Program-made: the position numbers and the translations under genes
Shown: positions 46,637-56,517 of the stretch, piece by piece
Layout: every line of letters begins with the position of its first letter
Position numbering within the stretch: position 1 is the first letter of the stretch
DNA from: Erwinia aphidicola
Lineage (GTDB): Bacteria; Pseudomonadota; Gammaproteobacteria; Enterobacterales; Enterobacteriaceae
Assembly (NCBI RefSeq): GCF_024169515.1
Contig: NZ_JAMKCQ010000001.1
Coordinates: 806,001 to 870,000 of the forward strand
DNA: 64,000 nucleotides
Direction of reading: 5' to 3'
Notes under the pieces: generated by a model
Told to the model about the DNA's origin: nothing
The model's database searches: none
Seen by the model: the letters and a program-made list of their open reading frames with translations, nothing else

Positions 46637-47656
46637 CTACCTGAAACCGCTTGCGGCCATCGCTAACGTGGTATCAATCATCCGGTTAGCAAAGCCCCAT
46701 TCGTTGTCGCACCAGACTAAAGTCTTAATCAGGTGCTGACCGCTGACCCGCGTCTGCGTGCCGTCCACTATGGCACTGTGCGGATCGTGGTTAAAATCTA
46801 TCGAGACTAACGGTAATTCCGTATAGTCAACTATACCACTAAATGCCCCTTCTGACGCACTTTGCAGCAGGGCGTTGACCTCACATGCCTTTACCGCATC
46901 ACGCACGCTGACGCTCAGGTCAATGGCCGTCACGTTGATGGTCGGCACGCGCACCGCAATCGCTTCGAAGCGATCGTTAAATTTCGGAAAAATACGCGTA
47001 ATGCCGGCGGCCAGCCGGGTGTCGACCGGAATAATCGACTGGCTGGCAGCGCGGGTGCGCCGTAAATCCGGGTGATAAGCATCAATCACCTGCTGGTCAT
47101 GCATCGCCGAATGAATCGTGGTGACGGTGCCGGACTCAATACCCCAGGCATCATCCAGCAGCTTGATAATCGGAATGATGCAGTTAGTGGTACAGGAAGC
47201 ATTCGACACCAGCAAATGCTCCGGCAGCAGCGCTTTCTCATTCACGCCGTAAACCACGGTGGCGTCCAGATCGTGCCCGCCTGGGTGTGAGAACAACACC
47301 TTTTTTGCCCCAGAGTGCAGGTGCGCTTCACCATCGGCACGGCTGCCATAAACTCCGGTACAGTCGAGCACGACATCGACATTCAGCTCGCGCCACGGCA
47401 GGTGCGCGAGCTCTGCCACATGCAGCAGGCGGATGGTGTCATCCCCTACCGTCAGCAGGTCGCGCTCCTGACGCACATCCCATGCGAATCGCCCGTGGCT
47501 GGTATCGTATTTCAGCAAATGTGCCATGCCCGCGGCGTCCGCCAGCTCATTGATGGCGACGACCGTAATTTCAGCACGTCGCCCGGTCTCGTACAGCGCG
47601 CGTAAAACATTGCGCCCAATGCGACCAAACCCGTTTATGGCAATGCGAACTGTCAT
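46637..47656 (-). CDS. epd: Erythrose-4-phosphate dehydrogenase
   Basis: 339-residue GAPDH-like NAD enzyme making 4-phosphoerythronate, the start of pyridoxal phosphate synthesis. NAD fold [15 protein letters not shown], catalytic Cys in SNASCTTNC, and His in [10 protein letters not shown]. It is told from gapA by linkage with pgk-fbaA and the [14 protein letters not shown] terminus. The ATG at 47656 gives the E. coli length. Confidence 0.96.
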   Translation of the reverse strand: MTVRIAINGFGRIGRNVLRALYETGRRAEITVVAINELADAAGMAHLLKYDTSHGRFAWDVRQERDLLTVGDDTIRLLHVAELAHLPWRELNVDVVLDCTGVYGSRADGEAHLHSGAKKVLFSHPGGHDLDATVVYGVNEKALLPEHLLVSNASCTTNCIIPIIKLLDDAWGIESGTVTTIHSAMHDQQVIDAYHPDLRRTRAASQSIIPVDTRLAAGITRIFPKFNDRFEAIAVRVPTINVTAIDLSVSVRDAVKACEVNALLQSASEGAFSGIVDYTELPLVSIDFNHDPHSAIVDGTQTRVSGQHLIKTLVWCDNEWGFANRMIDTTLAMAASGFR

Positions 47657-47959
47657 ATTACTCCTGCACCAGAATTCACCGTAAAATCGGACAATTAGCC
47701 TGAGCCAGCCGTGGCGATTTGTACAGCAGATTCTTATCGAATGGTCGGCGAAAATAACAGGGCCCACTGACAACTGAAACGCTTCAGCCAGAATAATAGA
47801 AGTCAGGAATAATAGGAATGACTGGGATCAATTGCGGCGCGTAAGTTTGGATCTACGTCACAAATTTAGAATTTATCGGTGGGAACAAAAAAGGGGCGGG
47901 TATGCCCGCCCCCTACGCTATAACATCCTGAGGCGAGGCATGCCTCGCCCGCTGCGTGA
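47657..47959. other. Intergenic region epd-tktA with two palindromes
   Basis: 303 bp between co-directional tktA and epd. Its left part, next to epd, should contain the epd promoter. Its right part has two GC palindromes (47893-47949). An 89-codon plus-strand frame at 47832 runs through them into tktA and is not a gene. Confidence 0.6.
47893..47949. repeat. Two REP-type palindromes beside the tktA stop
   Basis: First: GGGGCGGG-TAT-GCCCGCCCC followed by CTAC (47893-47916). Second: GGCGAGGCATGCCTCGCC (47932-47949), a perfect 18-bp palindrome without head. Both have CATG/TATG centres like the elements at 1137 and 14315. Could end tktA transcription. Confidence 0.7.
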
Positions 47960-49951
47960 TTACAGCAGCGCTTTCGCTTTAGCGACCACGTTATCCACGG
48001 TGAAGCCAAACAGGTCGAACAGCTTCTCGGCCGGTGCAGACTCGCCGAAGCTGGTCATACCGACGATGGCACCGTTCAGGCCGGTGTATTTGAACCAGTA
48101 ATCTGCGATACCGGCTTCAATCGCCACGCGCGCGCTGACAGCTTTCGGCAGCACGGATTCGCGGTAAGCGGCATCCTGCTTGTCGAAGGCATCAGTAGAC
48201 GGCATGGAAACCACGCGCGCCTTACGGCCTTCAGCAGTCAGCTGCTCATAAGCGCCCACGGCCAGCTCAACTTCTGAACCGGTAGCGATGAAGATGACCT
48301 CCGGCGTACCGTCGCAATCTTTCAGCACGTAAGCACCACGCGCAACGTTAGCCAGCTGCTCAGCGGTACGATCCTGCTGTGCCAGGTTCTGACGCGACAG
48401 GATCAGCGCAGTTGGGCCATCCTGACGTTCGATGCCATATTTCCACGCAATCGCCGACTCAACCTGGTCACACGGGCGCCAGGTGCTCATGTTCGGCGTC
48501 ACGCGCAGGCTCGCCAGCTGCTCTACCGGCTGGTGAGTTGGGCCATCTTCGCCCAGACCGATAGAGTCATGGGTATAGACCATCACCTGACGGATCTTCA
48601 TCAGTGCAGCCATACGCACCGCATTACGGGCATATTCGACAAACATCAGGAAGGTCGCGGTGTACGGCAGGAAACCACCGTGCAGGGTGATACCGTTAGC
48701 GATAGCGGTCATACCGAATTCGCGCACGCCGTAATGGATGTAGTTACCCGCTGCATCTTCGTTGATTGGCTTAGAACCAGACCACATCGTCAGGTTGCTT
48801 GGCGCCAGGTCAGCGGAGCCGCCCAGATATTCCGGCAGCAGTTTGCCAAAGGCTTCGATGGCATTCTGTGACGCTTTACGGCTGGCGATTTTCGCCGGGT
48901 TCGCCTGTAGCTGTTCAACAAACTTCTGCGACTCAGCAGCCCAGTTTGCCGGCAGCTCGTTATTCATGCGGCGCTTGAACTCAGCGGCCAGCTCCGGGAA
49001 GGCTTTAGCGTAGGCAGCAAACTTCTCGTCCCATGCAGCTTCTTTCGCCTGGCCCGCTTCTTTCGCGTCCCACTGTGCATAGATGTCTGAAGGAATTTCA
49101 AACGGCGCGTGGTTCCAGCCCAGCTGCTTACGGGTCAGTGCAATCTCTTCATCGCCCAGCGGCGCACCGTGGGAGTCGTGAGTACCGGCTTTGTTCGGCG
49201 AACCGAAGCCAATAACCGTTTTGCACATCAGCAGGGAAGGCTTATCGCTCACCGCTTTGGCTTCTTCCACCGCTTTCTTAATCGCGTCCGCATCATGACC
49301 GTCCACGCCGCGCACCACGTGCCAGCCGTAAGACTCGAAGCGCTGCGCGGTGTCATCGGTGAACCAGCCATCAATGTGGCCGTCGATGGAGATACCGTTG
49401 TCATCATAGAACGCGACCAGTTTACCCAGCTTCAGCGTACCCGCCAGCGAGCACACTTCGTGCGAGATGCCTTCCATCATGCAGCCGTCGCCCATGAACA
49501 CGTAGGTGTTATGGTCAACAATATCGTGGCCCGGACGGTTAAACTGCGCGGCCAGCGTGCGTTCTGCAATAGCAAAACCGACCGCGTTGGCGATACCCTG
49601 GCCCAGTGGACCGGTGGTGGTTTCCACGCCTACGGTGTAGCCGTATTCAGGGTGACCTGGGGTTTTGGAGTGCAGCTGACGGAAGTTAGCCAGTTCACTG
49701 ATTGGCAGATCGTAACCGCTGAGGTGCAGCAGGCTATAGATCAGCATTGAGCCGTGGCCGTTTGACAGCACGAAGCGGTCGCGGTCTGCCCACAGCGGGT
49801 TAGTCGGGTTGTGATTCAGGAAGTCACGCCACAGAACTTCGGCGATATCGGCCATGCCCATTGGGGCGCCCGGGTGGCCGGATTTGGCTTTTTGCACCGC
49901 ATCCATACTCAATGCGCGAATGGCGTTGGCAAGCTCTTTACGAGAAGACAT
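47960..49951 (-). CDS. tktA: Transketolase 1
   Basis: 663-residue thiamine diphosphate enzyme of the pentose phosphate pathway. ThDP site [13 protein letters not shown]; pyrimidine-domain catalytic Glu region [18 protein letters not shown]; substrate-binding [19 protein letters not shown]. Start [12 protein letters not shown] is as in E. coli TktA. Divergent from loiP. Confidence 0.98.
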   Translation of the reverse strand: MSSRKELANAIRALSMDAVQKAKSGHPGAPMGMADIAEVLWRDFLNHNPTNPLWADRDRFVLSNGHGSMLIYSLLHLSGYDLPISELANFRQLHSKTPGHPEYGYTVGVETTTGPLGQGIANAVGFAIAERTLAAQFNRPGHDIVDHNTYVFMGDGCMMEGISHEVCSLAGTLKLGKLVAFYDDNGISIDGHIDGWFTDDTAQRFESYGWHVVRGVDGHDADAIKKAVEEAKAVSDKPSLLMCKTVIGFGSPNKAGTHDSHGAPLGDEEIALTRKQLGWNHAPFEIPSDIYAQWDAKEAGQAKEAAWDEKFAAYAKAFPELAAEFKRRMNNELPANWAAESQKFVEQLQANPAKIASRKASQNAIEAFGKLLPEYLGGSADLAPSNLTMWSGSKPINEDAAGNYIHYGVREFGMTAIANGITLHGGFLPYTATFLMFVEYARNAVRMAALMKIRQVMVYTHDSIGLGEDGPTHQPVEQLASLRVTPNMSTWRPCDQVESAIAWKYGIERQDGPTALILSRQNLAQQDRTAEQLANVARGAYVLKDCDGTPEVIFIATGSEVELAVGAYEQLTAEGRKARVVSMPSTDAFDKQDAAYRESVLPKAVSARVAIEAGIADYWFKYTGLNGAIVGMTSFGESAPAEKLFDLFGFTVDNVVAKAKALL

Positions 49952-50239
49952 TTTCTACTCCAGGTCGGATTTAACGCTTCGCCGTCCTTAACCTATTGTA
50001 ATGAATGAGTTATCAGGCAAAGCCGAAGGAAAGTCGACAATCAATGTACATGAAACACGGGTAACATGTACATGGCGCAGGATGTAAAAAAAGTCACATT
50101 AGTGGCCCTTTCGGAGCAGTGGTGCTATGCATTTATACCAGCAAAGGCTATAACTCCGGTTTCGCTGGCAATAATTCGCCCAGCATAAATTGACAACTTT
50201 TTGATTTCTATACCTTGTTACCTAAATGGATGAACTGGA

Positions 50240-50992
50240 ATGATGAAACGTATTTCTGTTAGCGCGATCGCACTCGCGACATTAGTTTCCGGCTGTCAGA
50301 ATTTTGACAGCAATGCCCTGATGCAGTCAGGCGCGCAGGCTTACCAGGCTGCTACCCTGAGCGATGCGCAGGTTAAAGAGCTGAGCGAAAAATCCTGTCA
50401 GCAGATGGACAGCGAAGCGCAGATTGCTCCCGCCAGCAGCACTTATGCTCAACGCCTGAAGAAGATCTCCGCTGCGCTGGGCGACAATATCAACGGCACG
50501 CCGGCTAACTACAAAGTCTACGTCACCAAAGATGTCAACGCGTGGGCGATGGCAAACGGCTGCATCCGCGTTTACAGCGGCCTGATGGATATGATGACCG
50601 ATAATGAAGTGGAAGGTGTGCTGGGCCACGAAATGGGCCACGTCGCGCTGGGCCACTCGCGTAAAGCGATGCAGCTGGCCTACTCCACCACCGCTATCCG
50701 CACCGCGGCGGCCTCTGCTGGCGGTATTGCCGCTTCGCTGTCACAGTCGCAGCTGGGTGACCTGGGTGAAAAACTGGTGAACGCGCAGTTCTCCCAGAGC
50801 CAGGAATCGCAGGCCGATGACTACTCGTTTGATCTGCTGAAAAAACGCAATATTAACCCGCAGGGTCTGGTGACCAGCTTCGAGAAGCTGGCGAAGCTGG
50901 AAGGCACGCACGAAAGCAGTATGTTTGACTCGCATCCGGCTTCTCAGGCGCGCGCCGACCATATCAAAGAGCGTATCGCGGCCGGTAAGTAA
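50240..50992 (+). CDS. loiP: Outer-membrane metalloprotease lipoprotein LoiP (YggG)
   Basis: 250-residue M48-family zinc protease. Signal peptide with lipobox LVSGC (Cys about 19), zinc motif HEMGH (in VLGHEMGHVALGH) with third-ligand Glu in ESQADDYSFDLL. In E. coli it acts at the outer membrane with Phe-Phe preference and is induced by low osmolarity. The first of two adjoining ATGs is used. In E. coli speB comes next; here a catabolic operon follows. Confidence 0.95.
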   Translation: MMKRISVSAIALATLVSGCQNFDSNALMQSGAQAYQAATLSDAQVKELSEKSCQQMDSEAQIAPASSTYAQRLKKISAALGDNINGTPANYKVYVTKDVNAWAMANGCIRVYSGLMDMMTDNEVEGVLGHEMGHVALGHSRKAMQLAYSTTAIRTAAASAGGIAASLSQSQLGDLGEKLVNAQFSQSQESQADDYSFDLLKKRNINPQGLVTSFEKLAKLEGTHESSMFDSHPASQARADHIKERIAAGK

Positions 50993-51006
50993 TTGCGGGC
51001 GCGGCA

Positions 51007-51027
51007 GGGGGCGGGCATGCCCGCCCC
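51007..51027. repeat. REP-type palindrome without head
   Basis: GGGGGCGGGCATGCCCGCCCC, a near-perfect palindrome with CATG centre. It lies between convergent loiP and the ThDP-enzyme gene, 15 bp past loiP. Confidence 0.6.
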
Positions 51028-51033
51028 GAATCA

Positions 51034-52686
51034 TTAATATAAGGTTTTCTGCGGTGGGCCGGCAAAATGCAAGGGTCCGATTGCGCTCATTTTTACCTCC
51101 ACCAGCGTTGGCCCCGGCATCGCTATCGCTTCCGCCAGTACGCTGCTGAACATGGCGGCATCGCTGATGCTCCAGGCCTGCATCCCCATCGACTGCGCCA
51201 GCAGGGTATAATCCGGCGTGTGCAGTTCGTTGTAATACTGCCGCCCGCCAAAATACTTATCCTGAATGCCGCGCATCACGCCGTAACCTCCGTCGTTCAT
51301 CACCAGCAGCGTCACGTTAGCCCGCTCCTGCACCAGCGTCGCCAGCTCGCCGACGCCCAGCGCCAGCCCGCCGTCACCGACCAGGCCAATCACTTTACGC
51401 TGCGGATTGGCCAGCGCGCTGCCAATCGCCATCGCCAGCCCCATTCCGATTGCCCCGGCCAGCGAATGAATATTGGCTAAGGGGCCGTTGGCACGCAGTA
51501 AACGACTGCCCCAGACGCTGCCGGAAACGGTAATATCACGCACCAGAATGCCCTGCGCGGGCAGCGCGGCGGCAACGGCATCGTTCAGCCCGGCATACAC
51601 TCCGCACTGGGCGCGCAGTTCACGTTCCGCTTCTGCCACCGCCTGCGCAATCTGGCGATCGCCCGCCGCATCGCTGACCGGTGACAGGCGCTGTGCCAGT
51701 GCATTCAGCAGCGCAGCACAGTCATAGTTCAGCACCTCGTCCGCCAGATAATTTCGGCTGGCCGCTGCCGGGTCGATATCAATCTGCACCCGCGGCTGTG
51801 GCAGCGTCAGGGTCCAGCTGCGCGTCTCATTACTGCGCAGGCGCGAACCGGCGATCAGCGTTAAGTCGCATTGCGCCATCACGCTTTCCACCGCAGGAGA
51901 GTTGTGAAATGCGCGCAGGCTGCGCGGATGATCATCCGGCAAAATACCGCGACCGTGCGCGCTGGAGATCACCCTGAACCCGGCGTCTGCCAGCTTTCTT
52001 ATTGCCTCGCTGCAGCCTGATGCTCCACCGCCGACCCACAGCAGTGGGCGCCGGGCACGTTTCACCTTTTCCACCAGCGCGGCAATCACGCTCTCCGGCG
52101 GCGCAGGCGCAGAAAGTGGACCGACCGGCGGCGTCACCAGCGAGGCGGGTATCAGGCTGTTCTGGATATCTATCGGGATCTCGACCGAAACCGGACCGCA
52201 CGGCGGCGTCTGAGCCGTCTGGATTGCCCGATGCAGCAGCGCCACCGCCTGCTGCGGCGAGTGCACGCGCAGCGCGGCCTTACCGGAGCTGCGCAGGAAA
52301 GCGAGCTGGTCGCGGGCTTCGTGAATAAATCCGCTGTCGGCATCAAGATACGCCTTCTCAACCTGCCCGGTCAGATGCAGCAGAGGCGTTCCGGCGTTCA
52401 TCGCTTCGAGCAGCGACCCTACCGCGTTGCCCGCTCCGGCACCGGTACTGGTTAGCGCCACCCCCAGCCCGCTGAACCTCCCGTGCGCATCAGCCATGGT
52501 CACTGCGCCCGCCTCGCCGCGAGCGGGAACAAAGTGCAGCTTCCCACGCTGGCCGATGGCATCGGCAATCGGTAAATTGTGAATAGAAATAATCCCATAT
52601 AGCGTTTTAACCCCGTATAACTCAAGAGTCCGCGCCAGCGCTTCACCCACCGTTATCATTTCGCTCATCGCTATTTCCCGTTCCAT
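51034..52686 (-). CDS. Thiamine diphosphate-dependent enzyme, acetolactate synthase/benzoylformate decarboxylase family
   Basis: 550-residue three-domain ThDP enzyme. The cofactor-activating Glu is Glu58 in PARGEAGAVTMAD; the ThDP-Mg motif runs from GDGGLALGVGELATL to MNDGGYGVM. No FAD-specific features or small subunit gene are seen, so true acetolactate synthase is unlikely; a 2-oxo-acid decarboxylase or acyloin/hydroxy-ketone lyase is more plausible. It is the last gene of the 14-gene operon, 2 bp after the aldehyde dehydrogenase, suggesting it yields an aldehyde for that enzyme. The start at 52686 has GGAG upstream; 52668 is an alternative. Confidence 0.82.
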   Translation of the reverse strand: MEREIAMSEMITVGEALARTLELYGVKTLYGIISIHNLPIADAIGQRGKLHFVPARGEAGAVTMADAHGRFSGLGVALTSTGAGAGNAVGSLLEAMNAGTPLLHLTGQVEKAYLDADSGFIHEARDQLAFLRSSGKAALRVHSPQQAVALLHRAIQTAQTPPCGPVSVEIPIDIQNSLIPASLVTPPVGPLSAPAPPESVIAALVEKVKRARRPLLWVGGGASGCSEAIRKLADAGFRVISSAHGRGILPDDHPRSLRAFHNSPAVESVMAQCDLTLIAGSRLRSNETRSWTLTLPQPRVQIDIDPAAASRNYLADEVLNYDCAALLNALAQRLSPVSDAAGDRQIAQAVAEAERELRAQCGVYAGLNDAVAAALPAQGILVRDITVSGSVWGSRLLRANGPLANIHSLAGAIGMGLAMAIGSALANPQRKVIGLVGDGGLALGVGELATLVQERANVTLLVMNDGGYGVMRGIQDKYFGGRQYYNELHTPDYTLLAQSMGMQAWSISDAAMFSSVLAEAIAMPGPTLVEVKMSAIGPLHFAGPPQKTLY

Positions 52687-52688
52687 AG

Positions 52689-54158
52689 TTAGTCACTCCA
52701 GGCGTTAATTGCCGGGGTCATCGCCAGATAGATGCTCTTCTGCTGCATCCAGGCCTTAATGCCCTGCAGCCCCTTTTCGCGACCAAGGCCACTCTGCTTG
52801 AAACCGCCAAACGGCGTGGCTATCGAAAAGACTTTGTAGGTATTGATCCACACCGTGCCGCACTCCAGCCGATCGGCAAGCTGCAGGGCATAAGGGATGT
52901 TGCGAGTCCAGATGCCCGCCGCCAGGCCATAAATCGAATCATTGGCCTGGGCTATCAGCTGCTCCTCATCATCGAACGGCATCACCACCAGCACCGGGCC
53001 GAAGATCTCCTCCTGGCACACTCTTGCCGCGTTATTCAGCCCGGCGATAATCGTCGGCTGGAACCAGTTGCCGTTCGCCAGCGCCGGATCGGCAGGGATC
53101 TCTCCTCCGCACAAAATCTCGCCACCCTCTTCACGCGCCAGCGCCACATAGTCCATCACCGACTGGCGGTGCTCGGGGCCGATCAGCGGGCCGATATGGG
53201 TGCCGGGACGCAATGGGTCGCCAAGCCGCAGGCCCTCCGTTAACTGCAGCAGTCTGTCGATCAGTCGTGGGTAGAGAGAGCGATGAATAAACAGCCGCGA
53301 TCCGGCAATGCAGGCCTGCCCGCCAGAGCTGAAAATGCCGTAGCAAATGCCGCGTGCGGCCTGCTCGATATCGGCGTCGGCCAGCACAATGGTCGGGGAT
53401 TTCCCTCCCAGTTCCAGCGAAGTGCCGATCAGTTTGTCCGCCGCGATATGCGCCAGACGCTGGCCGGTACGGGTTCCGCCGGTAAAGGAGATTTTCTTCA
53501 CCAGTGAATGACGCGCCAGCGCTTCCCCGACTATCGAGCCTTTGCCTGGCAGTACGCTGAGCAGCCCCGGCGGCAGCCCGGCCTGCTCAAACAGCGCGGC
53601 CAGCTCCAGCGCCATCAGCGGCGTGGCTTCCGCCGGTTTCAGCACCACGGCATTGCCAGCCGCCAGCGCCGGGGCAATTTTCTGCATCTCACTGGCAATC
53701 GGTGAGTTCCACGGCGTGATTGCCGCCACCACGCCGATCGGCTCGTAGCGACTGAGGGTGATAAAGTCGTTGCTGCGCGGCGGCGGGATCTCCCCCTCCA
53801 TCACTTCACAGACGGCCGCAAAATAGTGCGCGGTTGCGGCAGCGCTGGCGACCAGCCCGCGCGTCTCCGCCAGCGGTTTACCATTGTCGCGCGTCTGCAG
53901 CTGCGCCAGCGCCTCCAGCCGTTGCGTAATAAGGTCCCCCACTCGATGCAGGATCGCGGCACGCTGGTGTGGCAGGCTCTGCCGCCACTGCGGCGCCCGC
54001 CAGGCGCGCTCGGCCGCGCTAACTGCCAGCTCAACATCGTCCAGGCTGGCGGCATGCAGCCAGCCATTGACCGATCCATCGGCCGGGTTGGTGCTGCAAA
54101 AACGCTCTCCGCGCCCTTCGCGCCACTCGCCGGCCAGGTACAGCTTTAACGTTTCCAT
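52689..54158 (-). CDS. NAD(P)-dependent aldehyde dehydrogenase
   Basis: 489-residue ALDH-superfamily enzyme. Catalytic Glu in SLELGGKSPT, nucleophile Cys in SSGGQACIAGSR, Asn in ITPWNSPIA, and NAD-contact motif FTGGTRTGQRLA. C-terminal PFGGFKQSGLGREKG is typical. It presumably oxidises the aldehyde made by the ThDP enzyme or by ring cleavage. Nine bp after the aspartate-dehydrogenase-like gene. Confidence 0.9.
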   Translation of the reverse strand: METLKLYLAGEWREGRGERFCSTNPADGSVNGWLHAASLDDVELAVSAAERAWRAPQWRQSLPHQRAAILHRVGDLITQRLEALAQLQTRDNGKPLAETRGLVASAAATAHYFAAVCEVMEGEIPPPRSNDFITLSRYEPIGVVAAITPWNSPIASEMQKIAPALAAGNAVVLKPAEATPLMALELAALFEQAGLPPGLLSVLPGKGSIVGEALARHSLVKKISFTGGTRTGQRLAHIAADKLIGTSLELGGKSPTIVLADADIEQAARGICYGIFSSGGQACIAGSRLFIHRSLYPRLIDRLLQLTEGLRLGDPLRPGTHIGPLIGPEHRQSVMDYVALAREEGGEILCGGEIPADPALANGNWFQPTIIAGLNNAARVCQEEIFGPVLVVMPFDDEEQLIAQANDSIYGLAAGIWTRNIPYALQLADRLECGTVWINTYKVFSIATPFGGFKQSGLGREKGLQGIKAWMQQKSIYLAMTPAINAWSD

Positions 54159-54167
54159 CAGGGTTCC

Positions 54168-54953
54168 TTAGAGATAAAGCAGCTGACGGCAGGCCTCTAC
54201 GGCACTGAGTGCTGCCAGCATGGAGGTTTTCGCATTGGTGCTGAGCGGATAACCACGCAGTTCCAGGTAGAGATCGCCGAACTTTCCCGCCGCCTGTAGC
54301 GTATGGGTATTGCGCTTTGTCGCCGGGTCAACCATCAGCTCAACCTGCGTCTGGTCCATCCCGATCCCAGCCAGAGCAATGGTCGCCGCCACGTTGGCGT
54401 TAGCCGGGAACAGCCGTGCGGCTTCACGCGCGCTGCCGCGCCAGAACACCTGACGGTCGCTGACCGCCATCAGGTCGATCTGCGTTTCCGCATGGCTACC
54501 CCGCCAGCTGGCCGGGCTTTTACACGACTGATAGATCACATGGTCCAATCCGCCCTCGCGCGCGGCAGCCAGCCCGTCCAGCCCGGCGACGGCACCAGAA
54601 AGCGGGATCAACCGTCCCCCCCCGCGGTGACAGGCCGCCAGCAGGCGCTGATGCAGTAACTCATCCGCCAGCGCGCCGGTGGAAATCACCGCCAGCCGCC
54701 AGCCGCGCCGCAGAACACATTCAGCATATTCGCCGACGGCCTGCTGGCTGGCACACTCCAAAACCAGCTGCGGCTGCCCGTCACAGGCCTCAGGGGAGGT
54801 CAGTGCGGCAACCCGTGTGCCAAAGCGATCGCGGATCGCCGCATGATGGCTTTCCCGCGCCACTATCCAGCCAGGCTCAACGCCCTGCGGCAGCCGCGCC
54901 AGTACTTCCTGTGCCATGGCACCAAAGCCGATTAGCATGATCTTTTTCATCAT
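54168..54953 (-). CDS. Aspartate dehydrogenase family protein (NadX-like)
   Basis: 261-residue protein with an N-terminal Rossmann motif (LIGFGAMAQEVLARL) and the family C-terminal domain: SGAVAGLDGL, ANVAATIALAGIGMDQTQVELMVDP, the conserved His in KRNTHTLQ, and the closing NAKTSMLAALS. Family members reductively aminate oxaloacetate or oxidise L-aspartate with NAD(P). In a ring-catabolic operon with no other NAD-synthesis gene it probably acts on a pathway intermediate rather than in NAD synthesis; inference only. Start ATG 54953 or 54950. Confidence 0.85.
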   Translation of the reverse strand: MMKKIMLIGFGAMAQEVLARLPQGVEPGWIVARESHHAAIRDRFGTRVAALTSPEACDGQPQLVLECASQQAVGEYAECVLRRGWRLAVISTGALADELLHQRLLAACHRGGGRLIPLSGAVAGLDGLAAAREGGLDHVIYQSCKSPASWRGSHAETQIDLMAVSDRQVFWRGSAREAARLFPANANVAATIALAGIGMDQTQVELMVDPATKRNTHTLQAAGKFGDLYLELRGYPLSTNAKTSMLAALSAVEACRQLLYL

Positions 54954-54959
54954 TTACCC

Positions 54960-55754
54960 TCATAGCTGGCGGGAAAAACCGCCTGAGACATCCAGCGCCG
55001 CCCCGGTCGTGAAAGAGGCCAGCGGCGAGGCGAGAAACAGCAACGCGCGCGCCGCCTCTTCCGGCTTGCCAAGCCTTCCGAGCGGAATACCGCGCCGCCG
55101 GGCCAGCGCAGTCGTCCACTGCTCCCAGCTGAGATCGCGATCTTCACGCTGTTCAAAGCGCCGCCGCCACTGCCCGGACTCCACCATGCCGAGCAGGATC
55201 GAATTCACCCGAATACCTTTGCTGACCAGATCTTTCGACAGGGTCAGCGTCATGTTTAACAGCGCAGCACGCGCCGCAGAGGTGGCAATCATGTGCTCCT
55301 CCGGCTGGCGCGCCAGCAGCGAATTGACGCAGGTCACCGAAGCCATATCCGACTGTTCCAGCCACGGCAAAAAAGCCTGCAGCGGGTTGAGCACGCCAAA
55401 CAGTTTCAGCTCTGCTTCATGCAGCCAGGCATCGCGCGGCGTGTCTGCGTAGTTCGCCACATAGCCCTGCCCGGCGTTGTTGATCAGCATATCCACCGCG
55501 CCAAAACGTTTGCTGACCGCCAGCGCAAAGCGCTCAACCTGCTCCGGCACCAGCACGTCACAGTGGTGCGCCAGCATATCGGCCTCGGGGAACTGCTCAC
55601 GCAGCCTGGCCTGCGCACTGGCTAGTCGCGCCGTGTCGCGCCCGCAGAAGGCCACTCTGGCGCCGGCGGCCAGCAGCAGCTGTAACGTGGCGAAGCCGAT
55701 ACCGGAGGATCCCCCGGTGACCACCGCCACGCGCCCGTTAATTTGCAGGTTCAT
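54960..55754 (-). CDS. SDR-family protein lacking the YxxxK motif
   Basis: 264 residues. NAD(P) loop VTGGSSGIGFATLQ and NNAG (LINNAGQGYVA) are intact, but the Tyr-x3-Lys catalytic pair is replaced: the aligned stretch reads ATSAARAALLNMT, with Thr and Arg at the Tyr and Lys positions. The C-terminal half (RVNSILLGMVESGQWRRR, IPLGRLGKPEEAARAL) recalls a distinct SDR subgroup with the same change, so it is not a random mutation. Redox chemistry by the usual route is doubtful. Overlaps the hydrolase gene by 17 bp. Confidence 0.85.
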   Translation of the reverse strand: MNLQINGRVAVVTGGSSGIGFATLQLLLAAGARVAFCGRDTARLASAQARLREQFPEADMLAHHCDVLVPEQVERFALAVSKRFGAVDMLINNAGQGYVANYADTPRDAWLHEAELKLFGVLNPLQAFLPWLEQSDMASVTCVNSLLARQPEEHMIATSAARAALLNMTLTLSKDLVSKGIRVNSILLGMVESGQWRRRFEQREDRDLSWEQWTTALARRRGIPLGRLGKPEEAARALLFLASPLASFTTGAALDVSGGFSRQL

Positions 55755-56517
55755 TTTCGGCCTCCGTAATACGCTGCAGCTGGCGATTAAAAAACGCCGC
55801 ATTATCGAGATAGCAGGCATGCCCGGCAGTCGGGATCGTCAGGTAAGGCAGGCTCCAGCGGCGGGCAAGCTCACGCACCGCCGCTGGCGGCGTAATCTCA
55901 TCCAGCTCACCGCACCACACCTCTGTCGGGCAGTGAATATCCGCCAGCCAGTGATGGATATCCTCCGTTGCCAGCATGGATGCCGCCTGCAAATACCCCG
56001 ACGCATTCAACCGCCGCATGCCCGCCGCCACCGTTGCGATATCGCGTTCATCGGCCAGCGGGCGCAGCAGATGGGCGGCGCGGCTGTCGGCCAGCTGCCG
56101 TAAACCGCCGGACAGCTGCTGCTCGCGCTGTTCCATCACCTGGCGCTGCTTTTCAGGCGGCGCACTGCCGTAGCCCTGCGCCGGGTCGGCCAGCACCAGC
56201 CGCGTGACGCGGTTTGGATATCGCACGGTAAAAGCACTGGCCACCAGCGCCCCCAGCGAATGCCCTACCACCGCCGCACGCGAGATATGGGCATCATCCA
56301 GCATCTGCGCCAGCACATCGGCATACAGCGCGGCGGAGGGATGGGGGTGAGTGAGCGGCTGGCTCTGCCCGTAACCCGGCGCATCCCAGGCCAGCATGTG
56401 GCAACACTGCTGCAGGCCGCTGTTATTCAGCTGCTTATGCCAGTTGCCGCTGCCGGAACTGATGCCGTGCAGCAGCACCAGCGCCGGTCCATTTCCGGTT
56501 TCCCACCATTGGATCAT
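55738..56517 (-). CDS. Alpha/beta hydrolase, candidate ring-cleavage-product hydrolase
   Basis: 259-residue hydrolase. Oxyanion region LLHGISSGSGNW, nucleophile Ser87 in VVGHSLGALVAS, acid Asp in GELDEITPP and His in TAGHACYLDN. C-C bond hydrolases of meta-cleavage pathways (MhpC/BphD type) share this layout, and the operon has an extradiol dioxygenase, so cleavage of its product is the likeliest job; an esterase or lactonase is possible. Start overlaps the cupin stop as ATGA. Confidence 0.85.
   Translation of the reverse strand: MIQWWETGNGPALVLLHGISSGSGNWHKQLNNSGLQQCCHMLAWDAPGYGQSQPLTHPHPSAALYADVLAQMLDDAHISRAAVVGHSLGALVASAFTVRYPNRVTRLVLADPAQGYGSAPPEKQRQVMEQREQQLSGGLRQLADSRAAHLLRPLADERDIATVAAGMRRLNASGYLQAASMLATEDIHHWLADIHCPTEVWCGELDEITPPAAVRELARRWSLPYLTIPTAGHACYLDNAAFFNRQLQRITEAENEPAN

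Noticed and set aside
47832..48101. 89-codon ORF over the tktA end
   Set aside because: Runs through two palindromes and antisense to tktA.
51034..52686. Catabolic acetolactate synthase (BudB-like) identification
   Set aside because: No partner acetolactate decarboxylase or small subunit, and the context is aromatic catabolism.
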